From positions 1-64,000 of the forward strand of contig CAUTJT010000003.1 of assembly GCA_963539215.1 (NCBI GenBank): a DNA stretch of 64,000 nucleotides, written 5' to 3'. The position numbers and the translations under genes were made by a program. Positions 40,692 to 51,016 of this stretch are shown here, piece by piece (the first letter of the stretch is position 1; every line of letters starts with the position of its first letter). Source of the DNA: CAURNT01 sp963539215. GTDB lineage: Bacteria; Fusobacteriota; Fusobacteriia; Fusobacteriales; Leptotrichiaceae. The notes under the pieces are model-generated. The model searched no databases. It was given only the letters and a program-made list of their open reading frames with translations, and was not told where the DNA came from.

Positions 40692-42071
40692 ATGAAAAAA
40701 ATAATTTTTGGATTGCTTTCAGTTGCAATTTTGATATCTTGTTCTACATTAGAAGAAAATAAAGGAGATTTGTATAAGGATTATAAACCTAAGCATGAAT
40801 TGAATTTTAATGAAGATAAAAAAGAGGGTGAAATTACTTTAATTAAAATAGAAGATTTAGAAAAAAAAGAAGAAGTTAAAGATGTAAATAGAATAAATGA
40901 AGAAACTTCAAAAATAGCAAATGAAGAAATACTTGCTAATGAAAATTTGAAAACTACTATATTTGATAGAAATCAAAGAGTTTTAAATAATAATTTAAAA
41001 GGAGTATGGGTTGCAACTGTAGCAAAACTTGATTTTCCACATACTTCAAGTGCAGATGCTCAAAAAAGAGAGCTAGATGCAATAATGGATAACGCTAAAT
41101 CTTGGGGTTTAAATGCTGTATTTTTCCATGTTAGACCTACAGCAGATGCTTTCTATTTATCAGAAAATGAGCCTTGGTCTATTTATTTAACAGGAACTCA
41201 AGATAAATATCCTGGATTTGATCCTTTAGATTATGCTATAAAAGCTGCACACAGTAGAGGACTTGAATTACATGCTTGGATAAATCCTTATAGAACATCT
41301 ATGAATTTGGATTTAGATAAATTATCAAATAGAAGTGTTGTAAAAAAACATCCAGAGTGGATATTTACCTATGATAATAAATTCTATATGAATCCTGGAA
41401 ATCCAGAGGTTGTTAGATATGTTTCAAATGAAATAGAATATATAGTAAGTAAATATGATATAGATGGATTACATTTAGATGATTATTTTTATCCTTACCC
41501 TTCATCTACATCTACTTTACCTGAAAATATTGATGAAAAAGAATATGAACTATATGGTAAAAACTTTTCAAGTAAGGCTGATTGGAGAAGAGATAATGTA
41601 AATAGTATGATAAAGAATTTATCTGTGTCTGTTCATAAAATAAAACCAGGAATATCATTTGGTGTTTCTCCTTTTGGTATATGGAGAAATAAAGATAATG
41701 ATGTAGCAGGCTCTAATACTAAAGGACTTCAATCTTATGATTCTCTTTATGCTGATAGTTTAGAATGGATGAAAGAAGGATGGGTAGACTATATAGCGCC
41801 ACAAATATATTGGAACATAGGCCATAGTAAAGCAGATTATGCAGAACTTGTAAAATGGTGGTCAGATAAAGCACGTGATACTAATACAGCACTTTATATA
41901 GGTCATGGAACATATAAAGTTAATGATTGGGAAGATAGTGAAGAAACAACTAGACAATTAAAATTAAATGAATCTTATCCAGAGGTTAAGGGGACTATAT
42001 TCTTCAGATATGAAACTTTATTAAATAATCCTAGAAATATACTAGAGCAGATTAAAGAAAATTTAAAATAA
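40692..42071 (+). CDS. Lipoprotein with glycosyl hydrolase-like 10 (GHL10/DUF187) domain
   Basis: A 459-residue lipoprotein. Signal peptide ends in the lipobox LISC with C17 as lipidation site. A charged linker runs to about 95. The GHL10 domain follows: LKGVWVATVAKLDFP, AVFFHVRPTADAFY, LHAWINPYR, DGLHLDDYFYP and DYIAPQIYWNIG. The TIM-barrel family (YngK-like) is thought to act on cell-wall or other glycans, but the substrate is unknown. AGGAGGG precedes the ATG, nine bases after the methyltransferase. Confidence 0.88.
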   Translation: MKKIIFGLLSVAILISCSTLEENKGDLYKDYKPKHELNFNEDKKEGEITLIKIEDLEKKEEVKDVNRINEETSKIANEEILANENLKTTIFDRNQRVLNNNLKGVWVATVAKLDFPHTSSADAQKRELDAIMDNAKSWGLNAVFFHVRPTADAFYLSENEPWSIYLTGTQDKYPGFDPLDYAIKAAHSRGLELHAWINPYRTSMNLDLDKLSNRSVVKKHPEWIFTYDNKFYMNPGNPEVVRYVSNEIEYIVSKYDIDGLHLDDYFYPYPSSTSTLPENIDEKEYELYGKNFSSKADWRRDNVNSMIKNLSVSVHKIKPGISFGVSPFGIWRNKDNDVAGSNTKGLQSYDSLYADSLEWMKEGWVDYIAPQIYWNIGHSKADYAELVKWWSDKARDTNTALYIGHGTYKVNDWEDSEETTRQLKLNESYPEVKGTIFFRYETLLNNPRNILEQIKENLK

Positions 42072-42081
42072 GAAGGTAAAT

Positions 42082-44055
42082 ATGGAATTTAAATTAAATT
42101 CAAAATATGAGCCAACAGGAGATCAGCCAAAGGCAATAAAACAAATAGTAAAAAATATAAAAAATGGAATAAGTGATCAAATATTATTAGGAGTTACAGG
42201 AAGTGGTAAAACATTTACTATAGCTAATGTTATAAAAGAACTGGGACGTCCAGCACTAATTATGGCTCCTAATAAAATACTTGCAGCTCAGTTATATAAT
42301 GAATATAAACAGTTTTTTCCTGAAAATGCAGTTGAATACTTTGTTTCATATTATGATTATTATCAACCAGAAGCATATATACAATCTACAGATACCTATA
42401 TAGAAAAAGATGCAGCAATAAATGAAGAAATAGATAGGCTTACACATGCTGCAACAGCTGCTCTTTTAAATAGAAAAGATGTAATAGTTATTGCTTCTGT
42501 TTCTGCTATATATGGGTTAGGTTCACCGAATTCATATTCAAATAATAGTGTATATTTAGATGTTGATAAAAATGATTATACTAGAGAAAAATTAATAAAA
42601 GCCCTTTTAAGTTTAAGGTATGAAAGAAATGATATAGCCCTTGAAAGAGGAAAGTTTAGAGTTAAAGGAGATGCTATAGATATTTATCCTATATATCAAG
42701 ATATAATATATAGAATAGAATTTTTTGATGAAGATATAGATTCTATTTCAGAATTACATACATTGACTTATAAAAAAGTAAGAGATGTAAAAAGGTTAAA
42801 TCTTATGCCAGCAACACATTATTTATCTGAGGTTAGAAATAGTGTTTTAATTGAAGAAATTAAAAAAGATTTAGATATAAGGATAGAAGAATTAGAAAAA
42901 GAAGGTAAATTACTTGAATCACAAAGAATAAAACAAAGAACAGAGTATGATATAGAAATGATAAAAGAAATAGGATATTGTAAAGGTATGGAAAATTATT
43001 CTAGATATTTAACTGGTAAAAAACCAGGAGAAGCACCTTATACTTTATTAGATTATTTTCCAGAAGATCCTATAGTATTTTTAGATGAATCTCATATTAT
43101 GGTACCTCAAATTGGTGGTATGTATAATGGAGATAGAAGCAGAAAAGAAATGCTTGTAAATCATGGATTTAGATTACCTTCAGCTTTAGATAACAGACCG
43201 TTAAAAAGTGATGAATTCTTTTCTAAGATAAATCAAGTTGTATATGTTTCAGCAACTCCTAGTGATTATGAGTTGAAAGAATCTGGTAATGAAATTGTAG
43301 AACTAATAGTTAGACCGACTGGTATAATAGAACCAACTATAGAAATTAGACCAACTGAAAATCAAGTAGATAATTTAATGGATGATATTAATGAAAGAGT
43401 TAAAAGAGGTGAAAGAGTTTTAGTCACTACTTTAACAAAAAAAATGGCAGAAGAGCTGACAGATTATTACACAGATCTTGGAATTAGAGTTAGATATATG
43501 CATTCTGAAATTTCAACTATAGAAAGAGTAGAAATTGTTAAAGGTTTAAGAAATGGAGAGTTTGATGTATTAGTTGGAATAAATCTTTTAAGAGAAGGAC
43601 TTGATCTTCCTGAAGTTAGTTTGGTTGCAATACTTGAAGCAGATAAAGAAGGATTTTTAAGATCGAGAAGATCTTTAATACAAACAATGGGTCGTGCTGC
43701 AAGAAACGTTAATGGTCATGTACTTCTTTATGCAGATAGAATAACTAAATCGATGAAAGAAGCTATTGATGAGGTTGATAGAAGACGTAATTTACAAGAA
43801 AAATATAATAAAGAAAATTCTATAATACCTAAAAATGTAATATCTCATAGTACTGAATCTTTAATGGAGTATGAAGAAGTTTTAGAAGAAAAAACAACCG
43901 TTAAGGAATTTAAAAATATTTCGGAAATAGAAAAAGAGATTAAAAAATTAGAATCTGAAATGAAAAAATTTGCTGAAAATTATCAATATGAAGAAGCTAT
44001 AGATAGGCGTAATAAAATAAATAAATTAAAGGAAATATTATTGGAGTTGATGTAA
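42082..44055 (+). CDS. uvrB: Excinuclease ABC subunit UvrB
   Basis: Damage-verification helicase-like subunit, 657 residues. Walker A GVTGSGKT is at 37-44 and the DNA-clamping beta-hairpin YYDYYQPEAYI near 92. Helicase motif II reads FLDESH, motif III VYVSATP, and later motifs GLDLPEVSLVAILEADKEGF and QTMGRAARN. The C-terminal UVR domain (about 615-655) binds UvrC. Partner uvrA is at 8155; uvrC is not in the window. AAGGT precedes the ATG. Confidence 0.98.
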   Translation: MEFKLNSKYEPTGDQPKAIKQIVKNIKNGISDQILLGVTGSGKTFTIANVIKELGRPALIMAPNKILAAQLYNEYKQFFPENAVEYFVSYYDYYQPEAYIQSTDTYIEKDAAINEEIDRLTHAATAALLNRKDVIVIASVSAIYGLGSPNSYSNNSVYLDVDKNDYTREKLIKALLSLRYERNDIALERGKFRVKGDAIDIYPIYQDIIYRIEFFDEDIDSISELHTLTYKKVRDVKRLNLMPATHYLSEVRNSVLIEEIKKDLDIRIEELEKEGKLLESQRIKQRTEYDIEMIKEIGYCKGMENYSRYLTGKKPGEAPYTLLDYFPEDPIVFLDESHIMVPQIGGMYNGDRSRKEMLVNHGFRLPSALDNRPLKSDEFFSKINQVVYVSATPSDYELKESGNEIVELIVRPTGIIEPTIEIRPTENQVDNLMDDINERVKRGERVLVTTLTKKMAEELTDYYTDLGIRVRYMHSEISTIERVEIVKGLRNGEFDVLVGINLLREGLDLPEVSLVAILEADKEGFLRSRRSLIQTMGRAARNVNGHVLLYADRITKSMKEAIDEVDRRRNLQEKYNKENSIIPKNVISHSTESLMEYEEVLEEKTTVKEFKNISEIEKEIKKLESEMKKFAENYQYEEAIDRRNKINKLKEILLELM

Positions 44056-44412
44056 ATGGAAAATCGTTTTTTATGTTATAGTAAGTGTAGTACTTGTAAA
44101 AAAGCGTATAAAAAATTAAATGATATGAATATACAAATTAATTATCAAGATTTTGTTAGTGATAAATTAAGTAGAGAAGAAATAGAAAATATAGTTAATC
44201 TTTCTGAAAAAGATATTAATGATTTTTTCAATAAAAGTGGTTTGGTTTATAAAGCATTACAACTTAAAGATAAGTTAAAAGATTTAAGTTTTGATGATAA
44301 ACTTGATCTTTTATCAAGTGATGGTAAACTTATTAAAAGACCTCTTCTTATTTTTAATAACAATGTATATCTAGGATATAAAGAAGAAATATATAACAAA
44401 TTAGGAGAATAA
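44056..44412 (+). CDS. ArsC/Spx-family thioredoxin-fold protein
   Basis: A 118-residue protein with the redox pair C11-STC-C14 near the N-terminus and RPLLIFNNN near 95, typical of the ArsC/YffB/Spx family. Such proteins are either glutaredoxin/thioredoxin-linked reductases or RNA polymerase-binding stress regulators. Spx itself has CxxC and a conserved Arg in an RPI-like motif, so either role is possible. It begins immediately after the uvrB stop and ends one base before xseA. Confidence 0.8.
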   Translation: MENRFLCYSKCSTCKKAYKKLNDMNIQINYQDFVSDKLSREEIENIVNLSEKDINDFFNKSGLVYKALQLKDKLKDLSFDDKLDLLSSDGKLIKRPLLIFNNNVYLGYKEEIYNKLGE

Positions 44413-45744
44413 ATGAGTAGAGTGTATAAAGTAGGAGAAGTATCAGATATTTTAGAAAATGTACTTTCTAACACTTATGATTTAAAATCTATATATATAG
44501 AAGGAGAGATATCAAATATTACATATCAAAAATCAGGGCATCTATATTTTTCTTTAAAAGATAGTACTAGTATAATAAAATGTGCAGTTTTTGGATATAG
44601 ATATAAGAATATACCAACTGATTTAGTAGAAGGAACAAAAATTGAAGTTTTAGCATCAGTTTCTTATTATAAACCTTATGGTAATATTACTTTTACTGTT
44701 GAAGAATTAAAGAAAGCTGATAGATTAGGAGAATTATATAAGCAATTAGAATTAAGACGTGAAGAGTATAGAAAAAAAGGATATTTTAATGAAGAAATAA
44801 AAAAAAGGATTCCCTATCTTGTTAAAAGAGTTGGTGTTATAACTGCTGCTACAGGTGCTGCTATACAAGATATTGTCAAAACTATACATAACAGAGATAA
44901 ATACGTAGATATATTTCTTTATCCTGTAAAAGTTCAAGGTGAAGGAGCTAAAGAAGAAATATCAGAAGCTATAAAATATTTTAATGCTAATAATGATAAA
45001 TACAATTTAGATGCTTTAATAGTTGGAAGAGGTGGAGGAAGTATAGAAGATCTTTGGGCTTTTAATGAAGTAGAAGTAATAGAAGCTATACATGCTTCAG
45101 ATATATTTGTAGTATCAGCTGTTGGTCATGAATCTGATACACTTCTTTCAGATTATGTTGCTGATTTACGTGCTTCAACTCCTACTCAAGCAGCTGAAAA
45201 ACTAATTAAAAATTTTGATGAAAATATTAAAGAGTTGTATAATTTTAAAAATAAAATTAATTTATTATTAAGTAATAAATATTCAATAAAGAAAAATGAA
45301 TTAGATAGTTATTCTAATTCGTATATATTAAAAAATTTTTCTAATAAATTTAATACATTAAGGATATTAAATTCTGAATTAGAAAATAGAGCAAATATAG
45401 CTTTAGAGAATAAAAAGAATAATAAAATTATAGAATTTAATTTATTAAAGGATAGAATTAAGATAAATAAGATTGTTGATAAATTAGAAAAAGAAAAAGA
45501 AAATATATCTGATTTATCTAAAAGACTTAATGATAATTTACTTAATATGTTTAAGAATAAAAAAATTGAACTTGAAAAATTATCTCTATCTCTTTCTAAA
45601 CATTCTTTAGAAGATATATTAGAAAAAGGATTTAGTATAACTAAATTAAACGGTAAGGTTATAACATCAAAAACTAATATTAAATCAGGAGATGAAATAG
45701 AAACTATATTATATAACAAGAAAATAGCAAGTATAGTTAAATAG
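44413..45744 (+). CDS. xseA: Exodeoxyribonuclease VII large subunit
   Basis: Nuclease subunit that degrades single-stranded DNA and trims mismatch-repair intermediates. An N-terminal OB fold (YIEGEISNITYQKSGHLYF) is followed by the catalytic domain: RVGVITAATGAAIQDI, IVGRGGGSIEDLWAFN and VSAVGHESDTLLSDYVADLRASTPTQAAE. A coiled coil fills the C-terminal part. Length of 443 residues is normal. No xseB-type small-subunit gene is adjacent. TTAGGAG overlaps the preceding stop. Confidence 0.95.
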   Translation: MSRVYKVGEVSDILENVLSNTYDLKSIYIEGEISNITYQKSGHLYFSLKDSTSIIKCAVFGYRYKNIPTDLVEGTKIEVLASVSYYKPYGNITFTVEELKKADRLGELYKQLELRREEYRKKGYFNEEIKKRIPYLVKRVGVITAATGAAIQDIVKTIHNRDKYVDIFLYPVKVQGEGAKEEISEAIKYFNANNDKYNLDALIVGRGGGSIEDLWAFNEVEVIEAIHASDIFVVSAVGHESDTLLSDYVADLRASTPTQAAEKLIKNFDENIKELYNFKNKINLLLSNKYSIKKNELDSYSNSYILKNFSNKFNTLRILNSELENRANIALENKKNNKIIEFNLLKDRIKINKIVDKLEKEKENISDLSKRLNDNLLNMFKNKKIELEKLSLSLSKHSLEDILEKGFSITKLNGKVITSKTNIKSGDEIETILYNKKIASIVK

Positions 45745-45753
45745 GAGGATTAA

Positions 45754-46233
45754 ATGAAAAGAGAAAACTATTTATCGTGGCAAGAATATTTTATGGGAAT
45801 AGCTTTTTTATCTGCCAAAAGAAGTAAAGATCCTGTAACGCAGGTAGGTGCATGTATAGTAATGGATGATAAAATAATAGGTATAGGATATAATGGTTTT
45901 CCTAAAGGAAATAATGATGATTCCATGCCTTGGGGAAAAGAAGGGGATTATTTAGAAACTAAATATCCATATGTAGTTCATGCAGAATTAAATGCTATAC
46001 TTAATTCAAATAGAAGTGTTAAAGATGCCACTATATATGTTACCCATTTTCCATGTAATGAATGTAGTAAAGCTATAATTCAATCTGGAATTTCTAAAGT
46101 AATATATTTTTCAGATAAACATAAAGATAAAGACAGTACAAAGGCATCTGTACGTATGTTAAAAAATGCTGGTATAGAAGTTGAAAGAATTGATTTAAAA
46201 ATAGATGAAATTAATATTAAATTTGAAGATTAA
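45754..46233 (+). CDS. dCMP deaminase (ComEB-like)
   Basis: Zinc-dependent deaminase of 159 residues converting dCMP to dUMP. The active-site motif HAEL has H76 and E78; the other zinc ligands are C101 and C104 in PCNEC. The long insert MPWGKEGDYLETKYPYVVHAE is typical of the dCMP rather than the cytidine branch. GGAGG precedes the ATG, nine bases after xseA. It lies between DNA-repair genes and smc. Confidence 0.9.
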   Translation: MKRENYLSWQEYFMGIAFLSAKRSKDPVTQVGACIVMDDKIIGIGYNGFPKGNNDDSMPWGKEGDYLETKYPYVVHAELNAILNSNRSVKDATIYVTHFPCNECSKAIIQSGISKVIYFSDKHKDKDSTKASVRMLKNAGIEVERIDLKIDEINIKFED

Positions 46234-46245
46234 TAAAGGGGAAAG

Positions 46246-49200
46246 ATGTATTTAAAAGCACTAGAACTAGATGGATTTAAATCTTTTTCAAGTAAGACGA
46301 TACTTGATTTTACACGTGGTATTACGGCTGTAGTTGGACCAAATGGAAGTGGGAAAAGTAATATTTTAGATGCTATACTGTGGGTATTAGGAGAACAAAG
46401 TTATAAAAGTATAAGAGCAGCTCAAAGTAGTGATGTAATTTTTTCTGGTGGGAAAAATAAACGTGCTTCAAATTTTGCAGAAGTGTCTCTAGTTATTGAA
46501 AATTCAGATAGATATTTAGATTATGAAAGTGATGAAGTTAAGATTACCAGAAAAATTTACAGAAATGGTGAAGGTGAATATCTGATAAATAATAAAAGAG
46601 TAAGGTTAAAGGACATACATAATCTTTTTATGGATACCGGTATTGGGAAACAAGCTTATTCTATAATAGGTCAAGGTAGAGTAGAAAGAATTATAGGTTC
46701 TAATCCACGTGAAATTCGTGAAATTATAGAAGAGGCAGCGGGTACCAAAAAAGCAAAAATTGAAAAAGAAGATGCACTTAAGAGACTTGAAAATGTAGCA
46801 GGAGAACTAGAAAAAATTAGTTTTATTGAAAAAGAATTAGATAATAGAGTTAAAAGATTAAAAAATGAATCTGAGAAAGCGAGTTTATATAAATCAATAA
46901 CTGATGATATACAGGTATTGAGATATATGTTAGATGAATTTAATAAAATTAAATTTGAAAACTTAGATAAAGAACTAAAAATTAAAAAAAGTGAAGTTGA
47001 AAGTAGAATTAAAAATATAGAATTAGAATTAGAATTAGAAAACTCTAAATTATCGGACTTAATAACAGATAGAAATAACAATCAAGAGGAATTAAATAAA
47101 TATAAATTTAAAACCAATTCTATATATGAAGAATTAGAAAAAAATAAAAATAAGTTAAATGAAATAAAACAAGAAAAGTCAAATTTTGAAGTTAAACTTA
47201 ATGAAAAAATATTGTTAAAAGATAAACTTTTAATTGACTTAAACATTCAAAAAGAAAAATTAAATTCTATAGAAAAACAGGAAAAAGAAACTTTTGTAGA
47301 ATTTGATAAAAAAAGTAAAATAAAGATTGAACTAGAGAATCAAATAGAAGAAATAAATTTAAAATTAGATAATATTAATAAACAAATAGAAGAAAAAGAT
47401 GAGAAGTTAAGAAATGTTGAAGTAGATACATATAAGCTTAAAATGGCAAATGATGAAATTGAAAGAAAAATTAAATTATCGGAGAATAATTTAAAAAATT
47501 TAAATATTGAGAAAAATGAAAACATCATTAAACTTAATGATCTAAATACTGAATTATATTCATTGAATCTTAAAAAAGACGAATTTTCTAAAATGTATTT
47601 AGATGTTAAAAATAAGGAAAATGAAATAAATATTAAGATTCAAAAACTTGAAAATGAGAAAAATACTATATCAAAAACTATCAATGAATATATGTATAAA
47701 ACACAAATGTTAAAATCTGAAATAATTTCTATGCAAAAAACTATAGAAGAAAATTATTTTGTATCTAATTCAAGTAAATATATTTTAAATAAATATAAGA
47801 ATGATGAAAATATAATTGATAGTGTTTCAAATTTACTTATACTTAATGAAAAATATTTAACAGCTATATCTGGACTTGCTGGAGGTCTTTTAAATGATAT
47901 AGTTATAAAAGATTCTAATAAAGTTAATATATATATATCTGATTTAAAGAAAGAAAAAATTGGAAGTGTTTCATTTTTACCTTTAAATATTATTAAAAAT
48001 TATGAAAAAAATATTTCTCTTCCTAAAATTGATGGAGTAATAGATTTTGCTAAAAATTTAGTGAAAATTGATGCTAAGTCAAACTTAGATATACTTATAA
48101 CATATATATTTGGCAATTCTATTGTAGTAGAAGATATAGAAACAGCAAATAAAGTTATAAAACTTGGATTTAATGATAAGATAATAACATTAGATGGAGA
48201 TATATTTTCAAATAGAGGAAGAGTTACTGGAGGATTTAAAAAAAATAAAGTTGATTTAACTCTTCTTAAGAAAGATGAATTATTAAATAAAGAAAAAGAG
48301 TTGAAAAATATTGAAAATTTAAAAGATAAATTAAATAAAGACTATGTTAAGATAAGTAAAAGTATATATGATTTAAAAGAAGAAATTTCAAGTATATCTG
48401 AAAATGAAAATTTATCTGAATTTAATAATATTAAAAATAGTATAGAGGATGTTTCATATAAAATATCTTCTATAAATAGAGCCATTAAGACTATAGAATA
48501 TGAAATTAATGAAATAGAAAATGCTATAGTTGAAAATAAAGATAAAATAGAATCTAATAAAGAAAAAATTAGAAAAAATGATTTGATATTAGATGAAATA
48601 TTTGATGTTAAGCAAGATTTAGAAATGGAGCTTGCTAGTGTAGGTAATATTAATAAATTGAATAAGAAATTAAATGGAATTAATGTAGAACATGCTGTGT
48701 TAAATGAAAAATATACAAATATATTAAATTCTAAAAATGAAATTAAAATTCAATTTGATATTTTAAACAAAGATATAGAGGAAATATTTGCATTTGAAAA
48801 TGACAAAGATAAATTATTTGAAAGATTTGATTTAGAATTATCAAAATATGAAGAATTAGTTAAATGCAACGAAGAAGATAGAAATTTAAATAATGAAAAT
48901 ATTTCTAAATTTGAAGATTTACTTAAATCAATAGATGAAAAAGAACATAATTTAATTAAAACGAGAAATAATCTTGAGAAAGAACTTATAAAAGAAAGTA
49001 ATTTCTCAGAAAAAATAGCTGAAAATATCATAAGAAATTCAAATGATTTAAAGAATACTTTAGAGAGTATGAGTATAGAAGAAAATAGTGTTGAGAATAT
49101 TAAAAATAGTGATAAATATTTCGCTATTTCTGAAGAAAATATTATAACTATAAAAAAAGATATATCTTCATTAGAATATAAGAAAAATAATATAGGTTCA

Positions 49201-49785
49201 GTAAATCTTTCTTCAATAGATGAATATAATATTGAATTTGAAAGACATAATATATTATTAGAGCAAATGAAAGATTTAGAAAAATCTTCTATATCTATTA
49301 AAGAGTTAATTTGTAAAATAGATGATGAAATGAGAGCTAAGTTTTCTTATGCATTAAATGAAATTAAAAATAATTTCAAATATATGTGTTCTGAAATATT
49401 TTATGGTGCACGTGGTGATATTAAACTTACAGATCCAGATTATATACTTTCATCAGGACTTGAATTAAGTGTAAAATATAAGAATAAACCTGAACAAACA
49501 TTGTTACTTTTATCTGGAGGAGAAAAATCTATGCTTGCAGTTTCATTTATAATGGCAATATTTATGTTTAAACCTTCACCATTTACTTTCTTTGATGAAA
49601 TTGAAGCAGCATTAGATGAAAGAAATACAAAGAAAATAGTAGAATTATTAAGAAGATTTATAGAAAAATCTCAATTTATATTAATAACTCATAATAAAGA
49701 AACTATGAAGGGGGCAGATAGACTTTATGGTGTATCTATGAATAAAGAAGTTGGGGAATCAAAAATTGTATCAGTAGATATATAG
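46246..49785 (+). CDS. smc: Chromosome segregation protein SMC
   Basis: Condensin ATPase of 1179 residues. Walker A GPNGSGKS is at 31-38. Two very long charged coiled coils (about 165-500 and 680-1010) flank a hinge domain with ISGLAGGLLNDIVI and GRVTGG. The C-terminal head has signature LSGGEKSM from 1089 and Walker B PFTFFDEIEAALDERN. It organises chromosome arms with ScpA/ScpB, which are not encoded here. AAAGGGG precedes the start; it is 12 bases after the deaminase gene. Confidence 0.97.
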   Translation: MYLKALELDGFKSFSSKTILDFTRGITAVVGPNGSGKSNILDAILWVLGEQSYKSIRAAQSSDVIFSGGKNKRASNFAEVSLVIENSDRYLDYESDEVKITRKIYRNGEGEYLINNKRVRLKDIHNLFMDTGIGKQAYSIIGQGRVERIIGSNPREIREIIEEAAGTKKAKIEKEDALKRLENVAGELEKISFIEKELDNRVKRLKNESEKASLYKSITDDIQVLRYMLDEFNKIKFENLDKELKIKKSEVESRIKNIELELELENSKLSDLITDRNNNQEELNKYKFKTNSIYEELEKNKNKLNEIKQEKSNFEVKLNEKILLKDKLLIDLNIQKEKLNSIEKQEKETFVEFDKKSKIKIELENQIEEINLKLDNINKQIEEKDEKLRNVEVDTYKLKMANDEIERKIKLSENNLKNLNIEKNENIIKLNDLNTELYSLNLKKDEFSKMYLDVKNKENEINIKIQKLENEKNTISKTINEYMYKTQMLKSEIISMQKTIEENYFVSNSSKYILNKYKNDENIIDSVSNLLILNEKYLTAISGLAGGLLNDIVIKDSNKVNIYISDLKKEKIGSVSFLPLNIIKNYEKNISLPKIDGVIDFAKNLVKIDAKSNLDILITYIFGNSIVVEDIETANKVIKLGFNDKIITLDGDIFSNRGRVTGGFKKNKVDLTLLKKDELLNKEKELKNIENLKDKLNKDYVKISKSIYDLKEEISSISENENLSEFNNIKNSIEDVSYKISSINRAIKTIEYEINEIENAIVENKDKIESNKEKIRKNDLILDEIFDVKQDLEMELASVGNINKLNKKLNGINVEHAVLNEKYTNILNSKNEIKIQFDILNKDIEEIFAFENDKDKLFERFDLELSKYEELVKCNEEDRNLNNENISKFEDLLKSIDEKEHNLIKTRNNLEKELIKESNFSEKIAENIIRNSNDLKNTLESMSIEENSVENIKNSDKYFAISEENIITIKKDISSLEYKKNNIGSVNLSSIDEYNIEFERHNILLEQMKDLEKSSISIKELICKIDDEMRAKFSYALNEIKNNFKYMCSEIFYGARGDIKLTDPDYILSSGLELSVKYKNKPEQTLLLLSGGEKSMLAVSFIMAIFMFKPSPFTFFDEIEAALDERNTKKIVELLRRFIEKSQFILITHNKETMKGADRLYGVSMNKEVGESKIVSVDI

Positions 49786-49797
49786 AAAGGTGATTTA

Positions 49798-50997
49798 ATG
49801 AAAAAATATACACTACTTATATTTTTTATAGCTTTTCCATTGCTGTCATTTACAGTAGAGGAAACTGTAAATAATAAAGAAAATATTGTAGTAGAAGAAG
49901 TAAAAGAAATTAGTGAAAAAAAGATTAGAACTAATGAATATACATTGAATTTAAAATTTGATAAATATTTTAACAAAGAATTTAATCATTTTGTTTATTT
50001 GAATAAACAAACTGCAATAAAATCTGCAGCAATTTCTAATTCTAAAACTATAAAAATATTAAATAAAGGTACAAAAATTGCGTATAAAGGTAAAGTTATA
50101 GGAAAAGATAAAAATGAATGGTATATGATAATTTATAATAAAAATATTGCATACATTCCTAAAAATTCTGGTATAATTAGAGCGTTTAATTGGCAAAAAG
50201 CTGTTAAACTGGGTAATGCAATTAATATATTTATAGAAAATACATTAAATGAAGGTAAAAAGATATATTATATAGATGTATATAATTTAGTGTCTTCAAC
50301 AGATGATAAAGCTGATAAATATGGTAATCCTGATAATCAGAGTATAAAAGCATATACAGATAAATTGAGCTTTATTAATCTAGCTGATAGGTCACTATTT
50401 ACTATAGTAAAAGAAGATTCTAAGTTTGTATATATAAAAACAATGGCTTATGGAGAAGAAATTTATAAAATACCTATTAAAAATAAAAGATATATAAGAA
50501 GATTAAATATAACGGATGATGTTAATAAATTTATTTATGTTGATAGACATAGTCAAACACAAGTTACTATAGAAAGAAATAGAGAAACTGGAGTATTTAA
50601 TGTTAACAATGTGGGGTATGTTACTACTGGTTTATCAAGTGGGGCAGGATTTGTAACTCCAAAAGGTATATATACCGTTGCATATACAAAACCAGTTATG
50701 CCATATACTTCAGATACAGATCCTAAAAAAATAGTAGGTGATGCTAAATATGCTATAAGATTTAGTGGTGGTGCTTATCTTCATGGTATTCCTTCTACTT
50801 ATGATCCTAAAGAATCAAGAGAAGAAAGAAAAAAAATTACAGCCTCTCATTTAGGAACAATACCTTTATCTCATAAGTGTGTAAGAAATGAAGATGATTC
50901 AATTTATTATTTATATAAATGGGTTAATGGTAATAACAAAATACAAAAATCAGGATTTACATATCCAGAAGAAAATGTTATAGTAATAGTTGACTAA
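49798..50997 (+). CDS. Secreted L,D-transpeptidase (YkuD domain)
   Basis: A 399-residue exported protein. The signal peptide MKKYTLLIFFIAFPLLSFT is followed by an SH3-like region (about 75-125, KILNKGTKIAYKGKVIG) and a C-terminal YkuD domain. The catalytic pair is H329 in YLHGIP and C361 in SHKCVRN, where many family members have SHGCIR. GFVTPKGIYTV is the preceding conserved strand. Predicted role is 3-3 cross-linking of peptidoglycan or linking of outer-membrane protein to it. It follows smc by 12 bases. Confidence 0.88.
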   Translation: MKKYTLLIFFIAFPLLSFTVEETVNNKENIVVEEVKEISEKKIRTNEYTLNLKFDKYFNKEFNHFVYLNKQTAIKSAAISNSKTIKILNKGTKIAYKGKVIGKDKNEWYMIIYNKNIAYIPKNSGIIRAFNWQKAVKLGNAINIFIENTLNEGKKIYYIDVYNLVSSTDDKADKYGNPDNQSIKAYTDKLSFINLADRSLFTIVKEDSKFVYIKTMAYGEEIYKIPIKNKRYIRRLNITDDVNKFIYVDRHSQTQVTIERNRETGVFNVNNVGYVTTGLSSGAGFVTPKGIYTVAYTKPVMPYTSDTDPKKIVGDAKYAIRFSGGAYLHGIPSTYDPKESREERKKITASHLGTIPLSHKCVRNEDDSIYYLYKWVNGNNKIQKSGFTYPEENVIVIVD

Positions 50998-51016
50998 AAA
51001 GTTTAGGAGATAATAT

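Noticed and set aside
44056..44412. Dedicated arsenate reductase of an arsenic-resistance operon
   Set aside because: The neighbours are uvrB and xseA; no arsB, acr3 or arsR is present, so a general ArsC/Spx-family label is safer.
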